Shown piece after piece: positions 51,164 to 61,300 of a stretch of DNA of 64,000 nucleotides. Both the position numbers and the translations under genes were made by a program. The stretch lies in assembly GCA_964537685.1 (NCBI GenBank), contig CAZICM010000001.1, forward strand, positions 372,001 through 436,000, given 5' to 3'. The notes beneath the pieces are model-generated. The model was not told the DNA's origin, made no database searches, and saw only the letters and a program-made list of their open reading frames with translations. Source of the stretch: CAZICM01 sp964537685. Lineage in GTDB: Bacteria > Myxococcota_A > Polyangia > Polyangiales > Polyangiaceae. Each line of letters opens with the position of its first letter. The first letter of the stretch is position 1.

Positions 51164-52168
51164 ATGCGTATGCTTTCGCGGCTCGCACTTGTCGGTGCAT
51201 TCGTATTCCCGTTCACAGCCGCCGTCCTCGCGCAGGGATGCGGCAGCGATGGCAATTCCGGCGGCACGGCATCCACATCCACGGGCACCAATAGCTCGGG
51301 CACGGCGGGAGGAACCGGCGTCGGAGGCAATGGAGGAAGCACGGGGGCGGCCGGCGGAAGCGGTACGGGCGGGACAATGTGGGGAGATGGCGGAATTGTC
51401 GTCGTTCCCTGTCAAAATCAAGTCTATGCCTGCGCGGATACCATCGACAACGACGGCGACGGCCTCATCGACTGGCAAGACCCGGATTGCCTAGGCCCCT
51501 GTCACAACTCCGAAAGCACCTTCTTCGGAAGCATTCCGGGACAGGCCGGACCGGCTTGCACCGTAGATTGCTATTTCGATTCCAACTCGGGTTCCGGCAA
51601 CGACGAATGCTACTGGAATCACGCCTGCGATACCCATTCGGTATCGCCCAATTACTATCCCGAGCCCGAAAACGGCGCGGCCTGCGAATACGATGCCAAC
51701 GCGAAAACGCCCGGCACCAATCAATCCTGCGCCCAGCTCGATGCCATGCAGAGCGATACCTGCCACAAGACCTGCGGCCCGCTCACGCCCAATGGCTGCG
51801 ACTGCTTTGGCTGCTGCGAACTGCCCGGCGGAAGCGGCAATTTCGTCTTTTTGGGCTCGGTCGACAAGACCACCGGCGCGCCCTCGTGCAGTCTCGGCGA
51901 TGAGCTCGATCCCGATAAATGCCATCCCTGCGATCCCGTCGCGGCCTGCTTGAACGGCTGCGATAAATGCGAATTGTGCCTGGGCAAAGACGAACTGCCG
52001 CCCGAGTGTTTCCCGCCTCCTCCCGACGGCGGCACCACCGATGCCGGCACGCCTCCTCCTCCAGGCCAGTGCCCCGTCGGCATTCAGCCCTGCGGCCTGC
52101 CCGGCCAAGATCCTTGCCCCTTTAATGCCTATTGCATTACGGGGTGTTGCCAAGTCATTCCCAATTAG
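51164..52168 (+). CDS. Cys-rich surface lipoprotein with calcium-loop motif (copy 1)
   Basis: Lipoprotein of 334 residues. The ATG at 51164 has AGGAGG upstream; a longer frame back to 50708 overlaps the minus-strand lipoprotein gene and is rejected. The signal ends at AQGC, followed by a Gly/Thr/Ser-rich linker. The mature Cys-rich region contains DNDGDGLIDWQDPDC, which resembles TSP3/dockerin-like calcium loops, then CNEL-like Cys spacing and GCDCFGCCELPGG. A second Cys block ends in PFNAYCITGCCQV. The paralogue at 52290 shares this whole architecture, pointing to a tandem duplication. The function is unknown; the Cys pattern suggests a disulfide-stabilised surface protein. Confidence 0.82.
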   Translation: MRMLSRLALVGAFVFPFTAAVLAQGCGSDGNSGGTASTSTGTNSSGTAGGTGVGGNGGSTGAAGGSGTGGTMWGDGGIVVVPCQNQVYACADTIDNDGDGLIDWQDPDCLGPCHNSESTFFGSIPGQAGPACTVDCYFDSNSGSGNDECYWNHACDTHSVSPNYYPEPENGAACEYDANAKTPGTNQSCAQLDAMQSDTCHKTCGPLTPNGCDCFGCCELPGGSGNFVFLGSVDKTTGAPSCSLGDELDPDKCHPCDPVAACLNGCDKCELCLGKDELPPECFPPPPDGGTTDAGTPPPPGQCPVGIQPCGLPGQDPCPFNAYCITGCCQVIPN

Positions 52169-52197
52169 CGTCTGAACGGTGTGAAATTGCATTTTAT

Positions 52198-52242
52198 TGC
52201 ATGACCATTCGAACAAATGCCATTGCATCGAATGGTCATGCA
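52198..52242. promoter_or_regulatory. 14-bp perfect inverted repeat between the Cys-rich lipoprotein genes
   Basis: TGCATGACCATTCG (52198-52211) and CGAATGGTCATGCA (52229-52242) are perfect reverse complements with a 17-base loop. The element sits about 30 bases after the first lipoprotein stop and about 48 before the second gene start. There is no T-run. It could be a terminator-like stem, an mRNA-stability element or an operator. Confidence 0.65.
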
Positions 52243-52289
52243 CTATCGCTCTAAACCGGCACCAATACAATTGAAGTAGGAGTTCCCCC

Positions 52290-53435
52290 ATGCGACGTGT
52301 TCTTCGGTATTTGGTCGTGCTTGCATTGGCAAGTCCCTTTGCGGCGGCTCTGGCGGCGGGATGTGGAAGCACGCCTTCCGGAGGCAGCGGTTCGACATCG
52401 GGTTCGGGCAGCACATCAAGCGGCGCGGGCGGTGCCTCATCGGGCAGCACCAGCACCAGCAGCGGAACCACCAGCGGAAGCGCCGGTTCGGGAACCGGGG
52501 GCATAGGCGGCGCTGGGGGTGTGATGGGTACGGGTGGAGCTGGAACGGGCGGCGTGATGGGCACGGGTGGAGCCGGTGGAAGCGGTCCAATTGTATTTAT
52601 GGAAGCCCCCTGCCAAAGCCAGACCTATCAATGCGGCGACACCCTGGACAACGACGGAGACGGCCTAATCGACTGGCAAGATCCCGACTGTTTAGGTCCT
52701 TGCCACAACGCAGAAAACACCTTTTACGGCAGCATTCCTGGTCAGGCCGGCCCCAAGTGCACGGTCGACTGTTATTTTGACGACGACTCGGGTTCTGGCA
52801 ACGATGAATGCTGCTGGACGCATGAATGCGATCCAAACTCGGTTGCCCCCTTCTATTATCCCGAACCCGAGAACGGCGCGGCCTGCGAATACAACCTCAA
52901 TGCCAATCCTTCCTGCTCCAACCTGGGATGCACCGGCCTCGATCAAAGCCAACCGCAGACGTGTCATGATATTTGCGGACCTCTTACCCCCAACGGCTGC
53001 GATTGCTTTGGCTGCTGTGAATTACCCGGCGGCAGCGGAAATTTCGTGTTTTTGGGCTCGGTGGACGCCGTAACGGGCCTGCCTTCGTGTAGCTTGGGCA
53101 ACGAGATGGATCCTGAAAAATGCCATCCATGCAAGCCTGTTGCGGCCTGTCTCAACGAATGCAAGCCCTGCGAAGTCTGCTTGGGCAAAGTCCCCAATCC
53201 CGTGGACAACCCCGAATGCTTCCCGCCGCCTCCGCCGCCCCCCGACGCGGGCACCGACGATGGAGGCAGCAGCTCATCCTCGAGCAGCAGCTCGAGCAGC
53301 AGCTCATCCTCGAGCAGCAGCAGCGGCGGCGAACAATGTCCTCCCCTCGTTCAGCCCTGTGGATTGCCCGGCCAAGATCCCTGTCCATTCACGCACTATT
53401 GCATTACGGGATGTTGCCAGGCGATACCCAACTGA
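52290..53435 (+). CDS. Cys-rich surface lipoprotein with calcium-loop motif (copy 2)
   Basis: Lipoprotein of 381 residues and paralogue of the gene at 51164. The lipobox AAGC is followed by a long Ser/Gly/Thr-rich linker. The conserved part starts CQSQTYQCGDTLDNDGDG and runs through LIDWQDPDC, YPEPENGAACEY, GCDCFGCCELPGG and PFTHYCITGCCQ. A Ser-only tract (about 19 Ser) lies between the Pro-rich segment and the final Cys block; the first copy has a shorter Pro/Ala spacer there. GTAGGAG precedes the ATG. The pair is likely a tandem duplication in which linker lengths have diverged. The function is unknown. Confidence 0.82.
   Translation: MRRVLRYLVVLALASPFAAALAAGCGSTPSGGSGSTSGSGSTSSGAGGASSGSTSTSSGTTSGSAGSGTGGIGGAGGVMGTGGAGTGGVMGTGGAGGSGPIVFMEAPCQSQTYQCGDTLDNDGDGLIDWQDPDCLGPCHNAENTFYGSIPGQAGPKCTVDCYFDDDSGSGNDECCWTHECDPNSVAPFYYPEPENGAACEYNLNANPSCSNLGCTGLDQSQPQTCHDICGPLTPNGCDCFGCCELPGGSGNFVFLGSVDAVTGLPSCSLGNEMDPEKCHPCKPVAACLNECKPCEVCLGKVPNPVDNPECFPPPPPPPDAGTDDGGSSSSSSSSSSSSSSSSSSSGGEQCPPLVQPCGLPGQDPCPFTHYCITGCCQAIPN
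53265..53327 (+). repeat. Poly-serine coding repeat tract
   Basis: Repeats of AGC, TCC and TCG codons, with recurring AGCAGCTC and TCCTCGAGCAG blocks, encode a run of about 19 serines in the second lipoprotein. Such a triplet tract can change length without loss of frame and probably sets the linker length. Confidence 0.75.
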
Positions 53436-53497
53436 AAGCGCCGGCCCCGATTAAAAAAGCACCCCAAACAAAAAAAGCCGTGTAGTCTGCCCCGCCC

Positions 53498-54904
53498 ATG
53501 GAACTCGAATTTGTTGGGGCGGCGCAGACCGTCACGGGCTCGATGCATCTGTTGCGCACCGAAGCCGCGACCATTCTCTTGGATTGCGGCTTATATCAAG
53601 GGCGGCGGCGGGAAGCCTACGAACGCAATCTGCGGCTACCGCTACCCATTAGCGAAATAACCGCGGTCGTACTTTCCCACGCGCATATCGATCATTCGGG
53701 CGCGGCGCCGATGCTTATAAAAAACGGCTATGACGGCCCGATATTCGCCACGCCCGCCACGCGCGACCTCTGCTCGGTGATGCTTCGGGACGCGGCGGCG
53801 ATTCAATCATCGGATGCCCGATATCTCAATCGTCAAGCGGAAAAAGAAGGCCGCGAAGACGATGCTCTCGAACCTTTGTACAGCGATGAAGATGCGGTTG
53901 CCGCCATCGATCGGATTATTTCCGTACCTTACCGGCGCTCGCTCTTGATAGCGCCTGGAATTCGCCTAAGTTTTTTGGATGCGGGCCATGTGCTGGGCAG
54001 CGCGGTAACGCTGCTCGACGTGGAAGAGAAGGGCAAAACCCGGCGCATTGTATTTACAGGCGATTTAGGGCGAAAAGACCGGCCTATACTTCGCGACCCC
54101 GAAGTGCCCGAGAATACGGATGTATTGATAACGGAAAGCACTTATGGGGACAGGCTTCACGACAGCGTTGAGAAAATGGATGAAGACCTAGCCAACGTCG
54201 TAAAGCGGACGGTGGCCCGGGGCGGCAAAGTATTGATACCATCCTTTGCGCTGGAACGCGCCCAAGAAGTCGTCTTTGCGCTAAAAAAGCTACGCTTAAC
54301 CAATCAAATCCCGAGACTGCCAGTCTATGTAGATTCGCCGCTCACAGTAAAAATCACCGACGTATTCAAACTTCACCCTGAATGCTACGACAACGAAACC
54401 CGCGAACTCATCCAGAAACACGAATCGCCCTTTGATTTTCGGGAGATAGAATATGTCGAAGATGTAGAAGCGAGCAAAGCCGTAAGCTCGAACAACGAGC
54501 CAGCGATAGTCATCGCCTCGAGCGGGATGTGTGAAGCGGGGCGCATATTGCATCATTTAAAAGCTGGGGTAGAGGATGAAAAGAACACGATATTGATTGT
54601 TGGCTATCAAGCGCAGCACACCTTGGGCAGGCGGCTGGTGGAGCAGCGCACGCGGGTAAAAATATTTGGAGTAGAACGCGAGAGACGTGCGGATGTGGTG
54701 GTATTAAACGGCTTTAGCGCGCATGCGGATCAGAAGGATTTAATTGAGTACGCGGCAGCGTGCAAAGAACGTGGACCGCTTCGGCAGGTGATGCTGGTGC
54801 ACGGCGACTTAAAGCCTCAGAAAGTACTCAAAGAAAAGCTAAATGCGCAAGGAGTCGACGAGATTCATATTCCTGCGGCTGGGGACAAGGTGCAGATTAG
54901 CTAG
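53498..54904 (+). CDS. Metallo-beta-lactamase/beta-CASP ribonuclease
   Basis: Protein of 468 residues of the beta-CASP metallo-beta-lactamase family related to CPSF-73/RNase J-like nucleases. The zinc site is HAHIDHSG (about residues 61-68), preceded by LLDCGLYQG. Later motifs are LDAGHVLGSAVTLL, FTGDLGR, ESTYGDR, IASSGMCEAGRILHHL and GFSAHADQ, followed by VHGDLKPQ. These match the full beta-CASP set. Such enzymes cleave RNA in processing or decay. It is cytosolic, with no signal. The start is the ATG at 53498. Its stop overlaps the end of the minus-strand frameshifted gene by eight bases. Confidence 0.93.
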   Translation: MELEFVGAAQTVTGSMHLLRTEAATILLDCGLYQGRRREAYERNLRLPLPISEITAVVLSHAHIDHSGAAPMLIKNGYDGPIFATPATRDLCSVMLRDAAAIQSSDARYLNRQAEKEGREDDALEPLYSDEDAVAAIDRIISVPYRRSLLIAPGIRLSFLDAGHVLGSAVTLLDVEEKGKTRRIVFTGDLGRKDRPILRDPEVPENTDVLITESTYGDRLHDSVEKMDEDLANVVKRTVARGGKVLIPSFALERAQEVVFALKKLRLTNQIPRLPVYVDSPLTVKITDVFKLHPECYDNETRELIQKHESPFDFREIEYVEDVEASKAVSSNNEPAIVIASSGMCEAGRILHHLKAGVEDEKNTILIVGYQAQHTLGRRLVEQRTRVKIFGVERERRADVVVLNGFSAHADQKDLIEYAAACKERGPLRQVMLVHGDLKPQKVLKEKLNAQGVDEIHIPAAGDKVQIS

Positions 54905-55389
54905 CAGCGGCGCAAAGCTCGACCTCGGCATGACCAGAGGTATCGAGAACAATTTTATGATGTTTAAATTCGCCGAGATATCCATCCAATTGAATCGTTA
55001 AATCCTCCCAATCGAGCCTGTAGCCCATGGGAATATCATCGGGCAACACATCGCCCGGCGTTTCCTCGCCGATAGGCAATTTTTCTGGAATCATATCGGG
55101 CGCCGAGTCCGGCTGCAGGTGATTGGGCATCCACCTCGCCCGTTTCTGGATGGCGCACCAAAAAAGATCCATCGGCATTTTGAGATTTAAGCAAAAAACT
55201 AAAGCCGCGTTTGTGCAGCGTTAATTCAATGCCTTCCGAGCGCGGTGGCAGCAGAAACTTCACCAGCGCCTCACTGCCTTTTTCCAATTCTTTAACTTCA
55301 ATACAATACGGCTCTCGAGCCATTTGATAATAATCTGAGGACACATGCCGCTTAAGCATTTGCTCCAAGGAGTCGCCGGCCGATTTCAT
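54897..55389 (-). pseudogene. Partner protein of the AAA ATPase, probably frameshifted
   Basis: Two frames look like one protein. The first starts at 55389 with MKSAGDSLEQMLKRHV and reads to NADGSFLVRHPETGEVD, after which its end is random-looking. A second frame, offset by one base, continues from about 55130 with MPNHLQPDSAPD to LDTSGHAEVELC, ending at 54897. Joined near 55130 they give about 164 residues. The alternative is two overlapping small genes, with the second starting at the ATG near 55130. The first start overlaps the upstream AAA ATPase stop as ATGA. No homopolymer marks the slip, so a real mutation or sequencing error are both open. Confidence 0.6.
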
Positions 55390-56780
55390 CGCTGATTTAC
55401 CGCCTCCTGAAGCGCAGCCGTCTCTCGCGAGAGCTTTCTGAGCTCCCTGTTGAAAGATCGCATGGCAAAACCTTGTTCGGAGATTGGTATTTCGCTTGCG
55501 GTTGCCTTTTCGCCCGCCTCGTCCAATTCAAATTGATATCCGGCCACCTCGTCCAAATTTAAATAATCCTGAGGAGCATAGCCCAATTTTTCTTGGATCT
55601 CAATACGATTAGAGATTGAGCCAATCTTAATAAAATTATTGATTTGCTGGCAGAAATTCTCTGAATGGGTGGTCACCCAAACCCACAAGCCCTTTCGGAT
55701 CAGCCTAACGATCACTTGGGCGAGTTTGCGCTGGAGCTTTGGATGCAGGTGGGCCTCTGGCTCTTCGAGAATGAGCACGGGGAAGTTTTTCATATGGCGG
55801 AGCACCAAAATAATGGGCGAGAGCTCGGTGACGAGGGAAGAGGCCAAGTTCATGGGCAAGGGCTTGGGTGCGCCATCGGCCCGGAAATGAAAGTAATTGA
55901 AGCCGACGACTGGGCGTTTTTCGACTTTGCCCTGAAGCTCGCGCTCGAGGAAATCGGCCTCTTCGGCATAAGGTCCGAGCTCATCGCCTAGATCCGTGGC
56001 CAGAATATTTAGAAATTGGATCATAGGCAGGGTTAATTCGATCGGAGATACTTCTTCCGTTACGCCTGGCAGCAAGGAGCGATTCATTAGATTGCTCGCG
56101 ACCGAACGATAGAGCAGCATAAAGCCGGTGCGTGAAGCGGGGAGATAGATGGGATGCCTGACTTGGTGCTTACCGTCGAATGGTTGCGTGTTTGGCCAAT
56201 GGTCTATATTCTTGGGAAAACCAAAGCATATTTGGGATGCGACCGTTCTACCAAGGAAACCTGGCAATTGTGCCTTTCGACCCGAGCGCCAAACACCTCT
56301 AGCCACCCCGGTGATTCCAGTTCCCGTAATTTGGAGGTGCAAGGAGTGATCTCCAAAAACATCTTCGCGTGTGTATTGAAGGTCAATAGCATTGTCATTT
56401 GGAATTACCTCGAGACTCGCGCTCTTCAATTCAACCGAATTGTTATTTAAAATATAGCGGGCAAAATCCAGAGCTCGCGTCTTAAAGGCATTTTGAACAA
56501 TCTTCTCAAATACAAGACGCCCTTCCTCATTAAATATATTCTCGCCCGGCCCCACCGAATTCACCCTCGATTGAAGCCAATGTGTGGCGTCTTGCCAAAA
56601 CGCCGGATCGTCCGCTGGAAATAGCTTGCTCCGATCCGTCAGCAATCCCCACAAAAAACTCGCCAAATAACTCTTTCCGCTATTGTTCTCGCCCACAAAT
56701 AACATCAATGGCCTGGGCCTCACTTCCGCGTGGGCCAATTTCCCCAATCCCTCTACCTTTAATGTCCAGCCTGGCAACAT
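55386..56780 (-). CDS. AAA ATPase of the AAA_15/AAA_21 (OLD/SMC-like) type
   Basis: Protein of 464 residues. Walker A is GENNSGKS (30-37), with an SMC/OLD-like insertion region after it. A signature-like segment NLASSLVTELSPIILVLRH precedes the Walker B LILEEPEAHLHP (337-348). A His-switch THSENF lies at about 371-376. No TOPRIM or nuclease domain is seen at the C-terminus, so it may rely on a partner. It is translationally coupled by ATGA to the downstream small gene, and the pair could be a minimal two-gene ATPase system of the kind common among defence or DNA-repair modules. The function is inferred. Confidence 0.85.
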   Translation of the reverse strand: MLPGWTLKVEGLGKLAHAEVRPRPLMLFVGENNSGKSYLASFLWGLLTDRSKLFPADDPAFWQDATHWLQSRVNSVGPGENIFNEEGRLVFEKIVQNAFKTRALDFARYILNNNSVELKSASLEVIPNDNAIDLQYTREDVFGDHSLHLQITGTGITGVARGVWRSGRKAQLPGFLGRTVASQICFGFPKNIDHWPNTQPFDGKHQVRHPIYLPASRTGFMLLYRSVASNLMNRSLLPGVTEEVSPIELTLPMIQFLNILATDLGDELGPYAEEADFLERELQGKVEKRPVVGFNYFHFRADGAPKPLPMNLASSLVTELSPIILVLRHMKNFPVLILEEPEAHLHPKLQRKLAQVIVRLIRKGLWVWVTTHSENFCQQINNFIKIGSISNRIEIQEKLGYAPQDYLNLDEVAGYQFELDEAGEKATASEIPISEQGFAMRSFNRELRKLSRETAALQEAVNQR

Positions 56781-56841
56781 AAACGCAGCCTACAAAACCT
56801 TAAAAATAAAAACAAAAAACCAAACAACTAAAAATGGCGCA

Positions 56842-58230
56842 TCACAAACCTATTTTTAAAATCGCCCTCAGCAAACCCTCATCCTCATCCCCCAGCACGC
56901 TCCGCGCATCCAGCACCACCCGGTCATTCACAATCCGTCCCAGTACCGCCGGATCGCCCGTTCTTAAGCCCGATAACAAAGCATTCGCATTTCCAAATTG
57001 TCCTAATGGCAACGCAATTCCATAAGATTGCAACGGCTCTTCCGCAAGCGCTCCGCCCCCCATCGCCCCATTGAGTTCTATCAATTCAACCGAAATACCC
57101 TTCGATTCCAAAAAATTCTTCCACCCCAAGGCCCGCTCTTTGGTTTTTTCTAAGGGCATTCTTACCGCCCGCATCAGCGGTATCTCATCCAAATCGCCAG
57201 TCAAATACGATAAAAGCGTCCCCTCCAGCGCACTGAGCACCAGCCTCGATACCCGCAGCGCCCGCGCAAGCGCATCTTGTTGGCATGCCTTCACCAGCCC
57301 TTCCCGGCCCACAATCGCCCCGCCCTGCGGCCCCCCAAAAACCTTGTCCGTACTAAAACATAAAATGTCACAGCCCGCTTTTATGCTCGCTTGTACCGTC
57401 GGCTCGCCGCTCAATCCATATGGCGCTAAATCCAAAAAGGCCCCCCCTCCCAAATCTTTTATCAATAACATTCCTTTCGAATGGGCCAATTCAGCCAATC
57501 TGTTCAAATTGGGACGCTCTACAAATCCCGTCATCCGGAAATTCGCTTGGTGCACTCTTAATATCGCCGCCGCTCCGCCTTCCGATATGGCTTTTTCATA
57601 ATCACTCAATCTTGTTTTATTGGTCGTCCCTACTTCCACAAGCTGCGCCCCCGATCGCATAAGTACGTCGGGTACCCTAAATCCTCCCCCGATTTCAACC
57701 AGCTCCCCCCTCGAGACAATGACTCTTTTTCCCGCGCATAATGCCGAAAGCACAAGCAGTACAGCCGCCGCGTTGTTGTTCACCACCAAGGCCGATTCCG
57801 CCCCCGACAAGACACTCAGCGCCCGGTGCGCAAATTCGCCGCGACCGCCCCGTTTGCCGCTTTCAATCGCCATTTCCAAAGGCACATAGCGCCCCGCAGA
57901 GGCCAAAAGCGCCGATGCGGCTTTCGCCGAAAGTGGCGCCCGACCTAAATTCGTGTGCAGTAAAACGCCGCTCGCATTGATCACGGGTTGGCTTCGCCGG
58001 TTGAGCAGCGCCTGCCCCATCGATAAAACCCGCGCCGCGCAAGTGTCCAAATCGGGACAAGACTTGCCCGCCCGCACCGAAACCCGCGCCTCGTCCACGC
58101 ATAATCGGCATAAATGCGCCAGAAATAGCGGTCCAAGCTGCGCCTTCAGCCCCCGGAGCGCCTCATGCGATAGCAAACGATCGATACGGGGAAGATGCGA
58201 TAGATCTGCGCTTTCCATTCCAAAGCTCAT
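56842..58230 (-). CDS. selA: L-seryl-tRNA(Sec) selenium transferase
   Basis: SelA of 462 residues, close to the usual length. It converts seryl-tRNA(Sec) to selenocysteyl-tRNA(Sec) using selenophosphate, with pyridoxal phosphate bound to Lys296 in STDKVFGGPQGG. Further SelA features are VINASGVLLHTNLGRAPL, HRALSVLSGAESALVVNNNAAA, LVEVGTTNKTRLSDY and IKDLGGGAFLDL. It acts in the cytosol with SelB, SelC (tRNA-Sec) and SelD, none of which is recognisable in this window. Start 58230 (a second ATG four codons later is possible). The presence of selA implies that at least some genes here could carry in-frame UGA selenocysteine codons. Confidence 0.97.
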   Translation of the reverse strand: MSFGMESADLSHLPRIDRLLSHEALRGLKAQLGPLFLAHLCRLCVDEARVSVRAGKSCPDLDTCAARVLSMGQALLNRRSQPVINASGVLLHTNLGRAPLSAKAASALLASAGRYVPLEMAIESGKRGGRGEFAHRALSVLSGAESALVVNNNAAAVLLVLSALCAGKRVIVSRGELVEIGGGFRVPDVLMRSGAQLVEVGTTNKTRLSDYEKAISEGGAAAILRVHQANFRMTGFVERPNLNRLAELAHSKGMLLIKDLGGGAFLDLAPYGLSGEPTVQASIKAGCDILCFSTDKVFGGPQGGAIVGREGLVKACQQDALARALRVSRLVLSALEGTLLSYLTGDLDEIPLMRAVRMPLEKTKERALGWKNFLESKGISVELIELNGAMGGGALAEEPLQSYGIALPLGQFGNANALLSGLRTGDPAVLGRIVNDRVVLDARSVLGDEDEGLLRAILKIGL

Positions 58231-58337
58231 TTACTCGCAATGCCGATGCAATGATAGCCTCGAATGACCGCACAAGGCCGCACCCGCGGCCCACGCCTTA
58301 ACCTTGTCCACCGAAATGAAAAAGGAAGTACGAAACC

Positions 58338-61300
58338 ATGCTGAAATCTAAATTGCGCCGTATGCGCGAAATCCGGCTCCACAACTGGCTTGCTATCGGC
58401 GCGCTCGCCGGCGCCGCGGCCTCCGTTCATCCCAATTCCGCACTGGCCGCGTGGCCTCCTCCCGAGTCAACGCCGATCGCCGATCTAAAAAATCCGATGT
58501 ATTGGCCCAATGACAGCGGTTATGGCTATTCCGATAAAGATGATGGCCAATGGAATTATTATTCTTTTATCCCAGATCCCAGCGGAAGCGTTATGCCCAG
58601 GCCCGATGAAACGGCTTCCGGTATGTCCATCGATGCGGCTTGGCGCTACACCATCGGCGACGACCGGGTCGTGCTCGCCATAACCGATTCAGGCATTAAA
58701 TGGGATGAAGATGATATTATCGAAAAAGCCTGGCTCAATATCAAAGAATTGGCCACCCACAAGCCGCTTCAATCCGATGGAAGTGCCTGCGGAGGAACGG
58801 GCGAATTGGATGGTTTTGATTGTAATGGCGATGGTGTTTTAACGGTATCCGATTACAAAGACACCCCGACGCTTACGCCCGATGCCGATGCGGACCATCC
58901 CAAAGGCGATCGCAACCGCAATGGACGCCTCGATGCCGGCGATCTCATTTCAAATTTTTCCGATGGGATTGACGATGATAACAATGGTTATATCGACGAT
59001 ATCTCCGGCTGGGACTTTATGAAAAACGATAATGATCCCTACGATGATACCCGGTATGGCCATGGGACGGGAGAAGCGCGGGATTCGACATCGCAGGCCA
59101 ACAATATGATCGGATCGGCGGGAGGCTGCCCCAAATGCCGCTTTATGCCGATGCGCGTGGGCGACAGCTTTATTACGGATGTCAATATGTTTGGCAAGGC
59201 CGTTGTCTATGCGACCGATAATGGAGCCAAAATCATCCAATGTGCTCTTGGCACGATCAATATGACGCGCTTTGCCCAGCAGGCGCTCGATTATGCCTAT
59301 GCAAACGGCGTTCTTTCGGTGCTTTCAATGGCCGATGAAAACTCCCGCCATCACAATATGCCCGCCGCTGCCAATCATACGCTTCCGGTTCACGCCATCC
59401 AATACGATGGGAGTAGTGCCACCGAATCGACGACTTATTTTTCATTTCATCCCTGCTCTAATTTCGGCGGACAAAACTTTCTTTCGGCATCGGGGACGGC
59501 CTGTTCGAGCGAAGCCACGGGTCAGCTTTCGGGCATTTCGGGCCTTTTGTATTCGGCGGCGCTTAAATACAATGTTTCGCCGCCTCTTTTGCCCGGCGAG
59601 GCGCAGAATATTTTCTTTATGACGGCCGACGATATCGATGTCCCCGAGTCCCGCGAACCCGAAAGCCTGTACCGCTGGTCTCATAAGGGATTTGACCAGC
59701 GTTTTGGCTATGGCCGCGTGAATGCAAACCGCGCCGTGGAAGCGATTCGCGATGGGAAAATCCCGCCTTCTGTCGATATCGTTTCGCCCCGCTGGTTTAC
59801 CGTTCTCTATAAAGACCGCGTTGATCAGCCTATTGATATTGTTGGAACGGTACAAGCCCCTAGGGCGACTTCATTTGATTATATAGCGGAATGGGCGCCC
59901 GGCGTGCAGCCTTTGGACGATCAGTTTAAAGTCTTTCATGAATCGCCGAAGAATATCCCCAGCAATATGATTTTTGGCGAAGCGGAGCCTTTGGCAAAAC
60001 TCGATATCCGCACGATCGATCCTACGCATGAACGCGATAGCGATAGCCCTTATGGCGAAAACGATTATACGATTACGGTCCGGGTCCGCGCTGTGGCTCA
60101 CTATAGCGGCGATAAAGGCGATATCATGGGCGAAATGCGCCGGACCTATTATGTGTATTCCGATCCGACGCTGGCCAAGGGATTTCCCATTGAAGTGGGC
60201 GATAGCGGCGAGGGCAGCCCCAAGATGGCCGATTTGGACGGCGATGGTAAGCGCGAGCTAATTTATCCGACCAGCGGCGGTATGGTTCATGTATTGAAAT
60301 TGACTAAAACCGGGCCTGAACCGCTTGCGGGATTCCCTTTTAAAACCCAATACGACGATGGTTTGCTCTCTCCGGCGCCGACGCCAACGACGCCTGTGTA
60401 TTTAAATGCTCCGGCCTATGCCAATAAAAAAGTCGATGTTGAACTGGCCCGGGAGACCATTGTAAATGCGCCTGCCATTGGCGATTTGAATGGGGATGGC
60501 AAACAAGAAATTGTCGTGACGACTTTTACGGGGACAATCTATGCCATTGGTTCGGATGGAGCCATTTTAAGTGGATTCCCCAAGCGTTTGCCTGAAGTGC
60601 CTTCGTGTCCGCTGGACCCCATGGCGCCAAAGCCCACACCCTGTATGGATGAGCAAGTGCGTATTGCCCGGGGAGCCTTTGCTTCTCCCGTGCTTGTCGA
60701 TATGAATGGAGACGCTAAACTCGATATTATTCAAGCCGCATTCGATAGTAAAATCTATGTGTTTGATTCAACGGGCGCCGATGTCGACGGGTGGCCGCTG
60801 GATATTCATTACAATGGAACGCTAAGCAAAGAGCCCGCCCGGAACCGTATTTTTACGACGCCTGCCGTGGGCGATTTCAATGAAGATGGTACGCCGGATT
60901 TATTGATTGCCTCCAATGAAAAGCTGGGCAGCGGTGGCCAGGCCGGTGCCGCGTATTTGGTCGATGGCCGGGGAAATAAGGCTCCAAATGGCGCGATCTT
61001 CCCCAATTGGCCGGTTTCAATGACATCGCTTGAACTCTTCCCGCTGGTGGCCGAAGGGGTTCCCAATTCAGGCGTGATTGCCCGATTTGATGGGAAATTG
61101 GCGGCGATTATTCATGGCAATGCAACGCTGCCCCTGATTCTTCCGCTGGATCCGGGTAAACAGCCCTCGCTCACTGGAACGCCCGAAAATGCCTTGCCCG
61201 AAAGGCCAGACTTGATCGATCCCAATAAAATGATCCGGGGTGTCGATCCTTCCAGTGTATTTGGTCCATATTCAAAGGCGAGTACGCCCAATACGATGCT

